This document shows, in pieces, positions 60,410 through 64,000 of a DNA stretch of 64,000 bases. The notes below the pieces were generated by a model, which searched no databases, had not been told where the DNA came from, and saw nothing but the letters and a program-made list of their open reading frames with translations. The position numbers and the translations under genes are program-made. Location: positions 1 through 64,000 of the forward strand of contig CAZJRB010000023.1 in NCBI GenBank assembly GCA_964547995.1. The letters are read 5' to 3'. Positions within the stretch are counted from its first letter, which is position 1. Every line of letters starts with the position of its first letter. This DNA comes from CAZJRB01 sp964547995 (lineage in GTDB: Bacteria; Planctomycetota; Planctomycetia; Pirellulales; Thermoguttaceae).

Positions 60410-60490
60410 AGTAGCAGGCACACTCCGTGTGCCGTCCGCTGAATCCTTGTGCGGTCCAAAGAATTACAACCTCTCCGTGTGCCTGCTACT
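60410..60490. repeat. REPIN-like element with AGTAGCAGGCACAC ends
   Basis: Inverted ends AGTAGCAGGCACAC (60410-60423) and GTGTGCCTGCTACT (60477-60490) bound 81 bases. The left end forms a GGCACAC-TCC-GTGTGCC hairpin. One half of this unit also occurs in reverse at 23815-23841. It lies between two minus-strand genes. Confidence 0.75.
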
Positions 60491-60504
60491 ATTCTTGCCC
60501 CCTG

Positions 60505-62121
60505 CTATTTACTTTCCGTTTCCTTGATAACGAGCCGGCGATTGGCCGGGACCGATTTCTTGGTAACCACCTTGCCGTCGGGCAGGCGGACCGACACATC
60601 CACTTTGTTCGCGTCCCCCAGGCCGAAATGGCACACGGCTTCTTGCCCGCTGCCGTAGCCGTAGCCGATGGTAATCTCCTGGAATCCGAGCAAGGCTTCC
60701 GCTTTGCCGAGCTGTCCCGCTCGATAAATCCGCACCTGGCTGCCGATCCCCATGCGGTTGAACTTCTGCCCGACGACCTGGACGTCGAGCCAGTGCCGCG
60801 GCGGGCTCTCGTTGTGCAACAGGCGGCTGTAGTTGCCCCGATACCAGTTGACCAGGAAGAGATCGACCCGGCCGTCCCCGTCGTAGTCGCCCGACGGGCC
60901 GGTCGAGTAGTAGACCATCGGTCCGGCGATCTTCTTCGGCGGCACGAACCGCGGCAGCCCGTCGCGGAGTCCCGTGTTGCGAAACACCAGCGGCGCGATC
61001 CGTTTCTTCTCGTCGAGCCACCCGGTCGAGAAGTAGATGTCCGGCCAGCCGTCGTTGTCGAAATCCTGGATTTCGACGTGCGGGCACTTCTGCGGTACCT
61101 CGGCCGGCATGCCGACTTTCGCGGAAACGTCGCGAAACTGCGGCACACCATCCTTCAGTCCGTCGTTGATGTACACGCGGTTTCGCGCCCTGTCACCATG
61201 GATGCCCAACACAAGGTCGAGCCGCCCGTCGCGATTGAGGTCCCCGAAAGCGGCCCCGCACGGCCAGTCCTCGTTGTCGAGCGGCCCCCAGGCAAAGGTT
61301 TCGCGAAGCCCGGGCGGTTCGACGTACTTCCCCTGCTTCGTGCTCAGAAAAAACCGGTTGCTGTGGCCGACGAAGAAATCGGGCAGCCCGTCCTCGTTCA
61401 CGTCGGCAACGGCCAACCCCAGCCCGAACAGATCGTCGGGTAGTCCGGCCGACCGATTCGCATCCTGAAACTTCAGCCCGCCAAGGTTGCGGAACAACAC
61501 CGATCGCGGGTCCTTTGTGAACCGATCTTCCACGACGAAAAGATCGAGCAGGCCGTCGGCGTCGTAGTCGAACACACCGACGTTCCGTGCGGTCCCGATC
61601 GACTTCGGGCACGCGCCGCACGCGGCCGAAATGTCGACCAAGCGCCCGCTGTCGTTGCGGAACAGTTTTGAATAACAGAGCTGGGCGTCGCGTTGCGGCC
61701 CGGCGCCGAAACCGGTTTTGCCTTTGCAGTTGTTCGCCACGTAGAGTTCCAGGGTTCCGTTGTTGTCCCAATCGGCGAACACGGCCCCGCTGGTTCGGGC
61801 GAAGAACTCCGCCGGCGTTTTCTCGACGGCCTCGAACGTCCCGTCGCCCCGGTTGCGGAAGAGCTTGTTGGGCAACGGCCCCGCAGCCGGTCTGTACCTC
61901 TCGTCCGGCCGGTCGGCGAATCCGCCGACATACAGGTCCGGGTCGCCGTCGCCATCAAAATCCCCCCATGCCCCGCCGTGGCCCATGAAACCCCGAAGCG
62001 GCTCGTACAACCCGGCCCCGCGGGTTACGTCGACGAAGCTGATCCGCTGGGCAGACACCACCCAAGGGAAAACGCTCAGAATGGCCAGCGAACAGAACGT
62101 CAGGCAAACGGGCTTGCTCAT
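60505..62121 (-). CDS. CRTAC1 / ASPIC-UnbV family FG-GAP repeat protein
   Basis: A 538-residue secreted protein. The signal peptide is MSKPVCLTFCSLAILSVFPW ending near VVSAQ. FG-GAP/VCBS-type repeats carry calcium-like motifs: GGAWGDFDGDGDPDLYVGGF, VFADWDNNGTLELYVAN, FDYDADGLLDLFVVEDR, DVNEDGLPDFFVG. The C terminus has an ASPIC/UnbV module (NRMGIGSQVRIYRAGQLGKA and VCHFGLGDANKVDVSVRLPD). This is the CRTAC1 family, abundant in planctomycetes and of unknown role, possibly carbohydrate or protein binding at the cell surface. A GAGGGA Shine-Dalgarno lies upstream of the ATG at 62121. Confidence 0.9.
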   Translation of the reverse strand: MSKPVCLTFCSLAILSVFPWVVSAQRISFVDVTRGAGLYEPLRGFMGHGGAWGDFDGDGDPDLYVGGFADRPDERYRPAAGPLPNKLFRNRGDGTFEAVEKTPAEFFARTSGAVFADWDNNGTLELYVANNCKGKTGFGAGPQRDAQLCYSKLFRNDSGRLVDISAACGACPKSIGTARNVGVFDYDADGLLDLFVVEDRFTKDPRSVLFRNLGGLKFQDANRSAGLPDDLFGLGLAVADVNEDGLPDFFVGHSNRFFLSTKQGKYVEPPGLRETFAWGPLDNEDWPCGAAFGDLNRDGRLDLVLGIHGDRARNRVYINDGLKDGVPQFRDVSAKVGMPAEVPQKCPHVEIQDFDNDGWPDIYFSTGWLDEKKRIAPLVFRNTGLRDGLPRFVPPKKIAGPMVYYSTGPSGDYDGDGRVDLFLVNWYRGNYSRLLHNESPPRHWLDVQVVGQKFNRMGIGSQVRIYRAGQLGKAEALLGFQEITIGYGYGSGQEAVCHFGLGDANKVDVSVRLPDGKVVTKKSVPANRRLVIKETESK

Positions 62122-62172
62122 CGGTCTTTGTCCCTCGTCGCGGTTTGCTCCTTGGGGTGGCGGAACTGCCGC

Positions 62173-64000
62173 CTATTTCACAACCATGTAATCCAAGCCG
62201 AACAAAAACGTGCCGACCTGGAGGGCCTTGCACTTTTCGTTGCAGCCGACCGCTTCGGCGCGCAGCGTGTGCTTGCCCTTCTTGAGGTCGTGGCGCCCCA
62301 GCGAGATGGTTTCGGTCGGCACGACGTCGGGACCGTAGAGGTCGATCACTTTGCCGACTTTCTTGCCGTCGAGATAGAGCTGAAACTGCCCGTAGTCGCA
62401 CGCCCTGGTCAGCCGGACTTTGACCTCCTGCTCACCGCTTCTAGGAGCGTCGAACTCGATGGCGACCGACTGGCCTTTTTTCCCGCCGGTCCAGATCAGG
62501 TGTTTGCCGCCGCTCCATTTGCCTCCGCGGTACCGGCGCATGTCCTGGACCCACGTGCGTCCGCCGTCACAGCGGGTGACCTTGAGGCCCTCGCCCTCGA
62601 CGGCCCCCGATTCGAGCGGTTTGGCCGGTTTCGCCGGCTTCCGCGGCGGCGGCCCGCTGGGTGTCGGCCGGGGATGCACACGGCCCGGCAGCGGCACGAC
62701 CTTGTACGGACTCTTCGAGCCGGGCATCGCGTACCAATAGACGACCGTGTCGAACAGGCACGGCTGGCCGCGGTTGTTGCGGTTCGGCACATATTTCTCG
62801 ATCACGCCCTCGAACGATTTCATGAACGGCACGTCGTCGCAGACGTGGAACCGGTTGACCGACGTGTCCTTCTGGGCGTCGGGCAGCAGGTGCGTATTAT
62901 TGGCCAGGGCACTTTCAAACGTGATGAACGGCCGGTTGGCCGCCCAGGCGTAGCCGATGTAGTCCTCCGACCCGGTGCCGATCGTCGAGGGGTACTTCTC
63001 GCGGTCGACGAAGAATTTCTCGTCGCCCTCGCCCCACCAGCCGCCGAACTTCCAGATGTGCTGCGTCATGCCGACGTAGCGCCCCCGCCCTTCGGTCACC
63101 AGCAGCGGCCAGTCGGGGCGCCGGTCGCCCGTGGTGAATCGTTTCTCGTCGACGCCGGTGTAGTCGTCGCCGTGCCACCAGGCATGGAAGCGGAGCAATT
63201 CGCCGGCGGGCTTGGTAAGCGGGGCGATCTCGACCACGATTTCCAGTTCGCGCGGCTGCGGACCGTCGTTGGCCAACTCGATCACCGCACCCTTCTCGAA
63301 CGGCATGTACCAGTAAGAATAGAACCCGTCGTCGGTCATACCCATCGGCAGGCCCTTGTAGAGATTCACGCCGGGCGAGGTGGCGAAGAAATCGCCCAGC
63401 GGCGACCAAACGCTCGGCGCCGACTCGCCGTCCCACTTGATCGCGATGGTCATCTCCCGCAGGGCGTCCTCTTGAGCAGTGACATCTTCGGGCAGTTTGG
63501 GGCGCATCTTGATCGCGCGGATCGCCTTGGCACCGTCGATCTTGAGTTCCGACTTGCCGCCGGGGGCAAGCGTCATCTTCTCGCGGATGATCTTTACCCC
63601 GTCGTCGGCCTTGTGTGGATTCTCGCCCCGCGCGCCCCAAACGGCGTCGGCCTTCTTCAGCGCCGCATGGATCTCGTCCGTGTATCCTTTGAAGCTGTCG
63701 ACCTTCGTCGCTTTGGGGAACTTCGAGTAGGTAATGTGAAAGTACCTCCCCCAACCCGGCCCGAGCGTGACCTTGCACGATTTCTGGAACGGTATCGGGA
63801 TGAAGCGGTTTCGGCCGCGCGACAGGGTCAACGCGAGATTGGGATAGGTCTTCTCGAACTGGCCGAAGAACTCTTCAAACGGCTGATCGATGACGGGCGT
63901 TTCGTTGCCGTCGATGAATATCTTGACGTGTCCCTTCCGGGGCATGGCCGACCAGAACCGCCAGAGCACGCCGGGCCCTTCGACCTCGGCGGCGACGACC
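62173..64000 (-). CDS. DUF2961 / GH172-family protein (5' end outside window)
   Basis: At least 609 residues are encoded; the frame stays open to the window edge, so the N terminus lies beyond 64000. DUF2961/GH172 features are VLWRFWSAMPRKGHVKIFID with GNETPV, the central KGLPMGMTDDGFYSYWYMPF, and EGRGRYVGMTQHIWKFGGWW with GEGDEKFFVDREKYPSTIGT and GSEDYIGYAW. Members include fructan- and arabinan-acting glycoside hydrolases. A C-terminal beta domain (APRSGEQEVKVRLTRACDYG) could bind carbohydrate. It ends the secreted minus-strand block after the CRTAC1 gene. Confidence 0.9.
   Translation of the reverse strand, partial: VVAAEVEGPGVLWRFWSAMPRKGHVKIFIDGNETPVIDQPFEEFFGQFEKTYPNLALTLSRGRNRFIPIPFQKSCKVTLGPGWGRYFHITYSKFPKATKVDSFKGYTDEIHAALKKADAVWGARGENPHKADDGVKIIREKMTLAPGGKSELKIDGAKAIRAIKMRPKLPEDVTAQEDALREMTIAIKWDGESAPSVWSPLGDFFATSPGVNLYKGLPMGMTDDGFYSYWYMPFEKGAVIELANDGPQPRELEIVVEIAPLTKPAGELLRFHAWWHGDDYTGVDEKRFTTGDRRPDWPLLVTEGRGRYVGMTQHIWKFGGWWGEGDEKFFVDREKYPSTIGTGSEDYIGYAWAANRPFITFESALANNTHLLPDAQKDTSVNRFHVCDDVPFMKSFEGVIEKYVPNRNNRGQPCLFDTVVYWYAMPGSKSPYKVVPLPGRVHPRPTPSGPPPRKPAKPAKPLESGAVEGEGLKVTRCDGGRTWVQDMRRYRGGKWSGGKHLIWTGGKKGQSVAIEFDAPRSGEQEVKVRLTRACDYGQFQLYLDGKKVGKVIDLYGPDVVPTETISLGRHDLKKGKHTLRAEAVGCNEKCKALQVGTFLFGLDYMVVK

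Overview
The window looks like a chromosomal contig from a planctomycete (order uncertain). The sequence is high in GC. It carries two formylglycine-type sulfatases, a secreted PQQ-propeller protein fused to a methyltransferase-like domain, a CRTAC1/ASPIC-UnbV protein, a DUF2961/GH172 protein and small 'NPFxSP' membrane proteins. It also carries dispersed palindromic repeats of kinds I associate with planctomycete genomes. No rRNA genes and no CRISPR array were seen; one tRNA gene (Ala, anticodon CGC) is present.

Layout. 1-4606 (minus strand): small unknown genes, then a DUF1841-like gene, a DUF790/Bax1-like nuclease gene and an XPB-like helicase, an archaeal-style repair pair. 4768-7335: a propeller/HEAT-repeat protein whose 5' end abuts tRNA-Ala, which has its own promoter and terminator. 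7352-10656: a solute-binding lipoprotein divergent from xylulokinase. 10684-14703: small membrane protein, HAD phosphatases, a multi-pass membrane protein and a CoA-type Nudix hydrolase. 14948-25324: a surface-glycan locus with an SpsF-type cytidylyltransferase, HAD-like protein, GT-B-like protein, flippase, two CDP-alcohol phosphotransferases, two GT2 glycosyltransferases and a NodB-like deacetylase. 25450-27474: MetRS. 27662-29510: an ATPase plus TOPRIM-like pair resembling two-gene phage-defence systems. 29537-33347: membrane proteins and a dynamin-like GTPase. 33587-35338: sulfatase. 35457-38586: a gene-poor region with a frameshifted HNH gene, an IS5-type remnant cut by a TA-flanked MITE, and a lysine-rich repeat protein. 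38587-42430: two planctomycete unknowns and a primary-type sigma factor. 42604-47043: a very large GH2-like secreted enzyme. 47747-53861: a kinase/PP2C pair followed by a tightly coupled N-formylglutamate-amidohydrolase/QEGLA-metallopeptidase/GshB-like ATP-grasp operon. 53907-64000 (minus strand): sulfatase, methyltransferase-PQQ propeller, second propeller, CRTAC1 protein and GH172, probably an extracellular polysaccharide-degradation region.

The most unusual signals are: (1) palindromic, REPIN-like elements, several of which sit in frame inside genes (GH2 protein, CDP-alcohol transferase, GT2, PQQ protein); (2) the kinase/phosphatase next to the amidohydrolase-QEGLA-ATP-grasp operon, a candidate peptide-making or peptide-modifying system; (3) the ATPase-TOPRIM pair; (4) the bacterial XPB-Bax1 pair. 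Family assignments come from reading motifs by eye; no database search was run.
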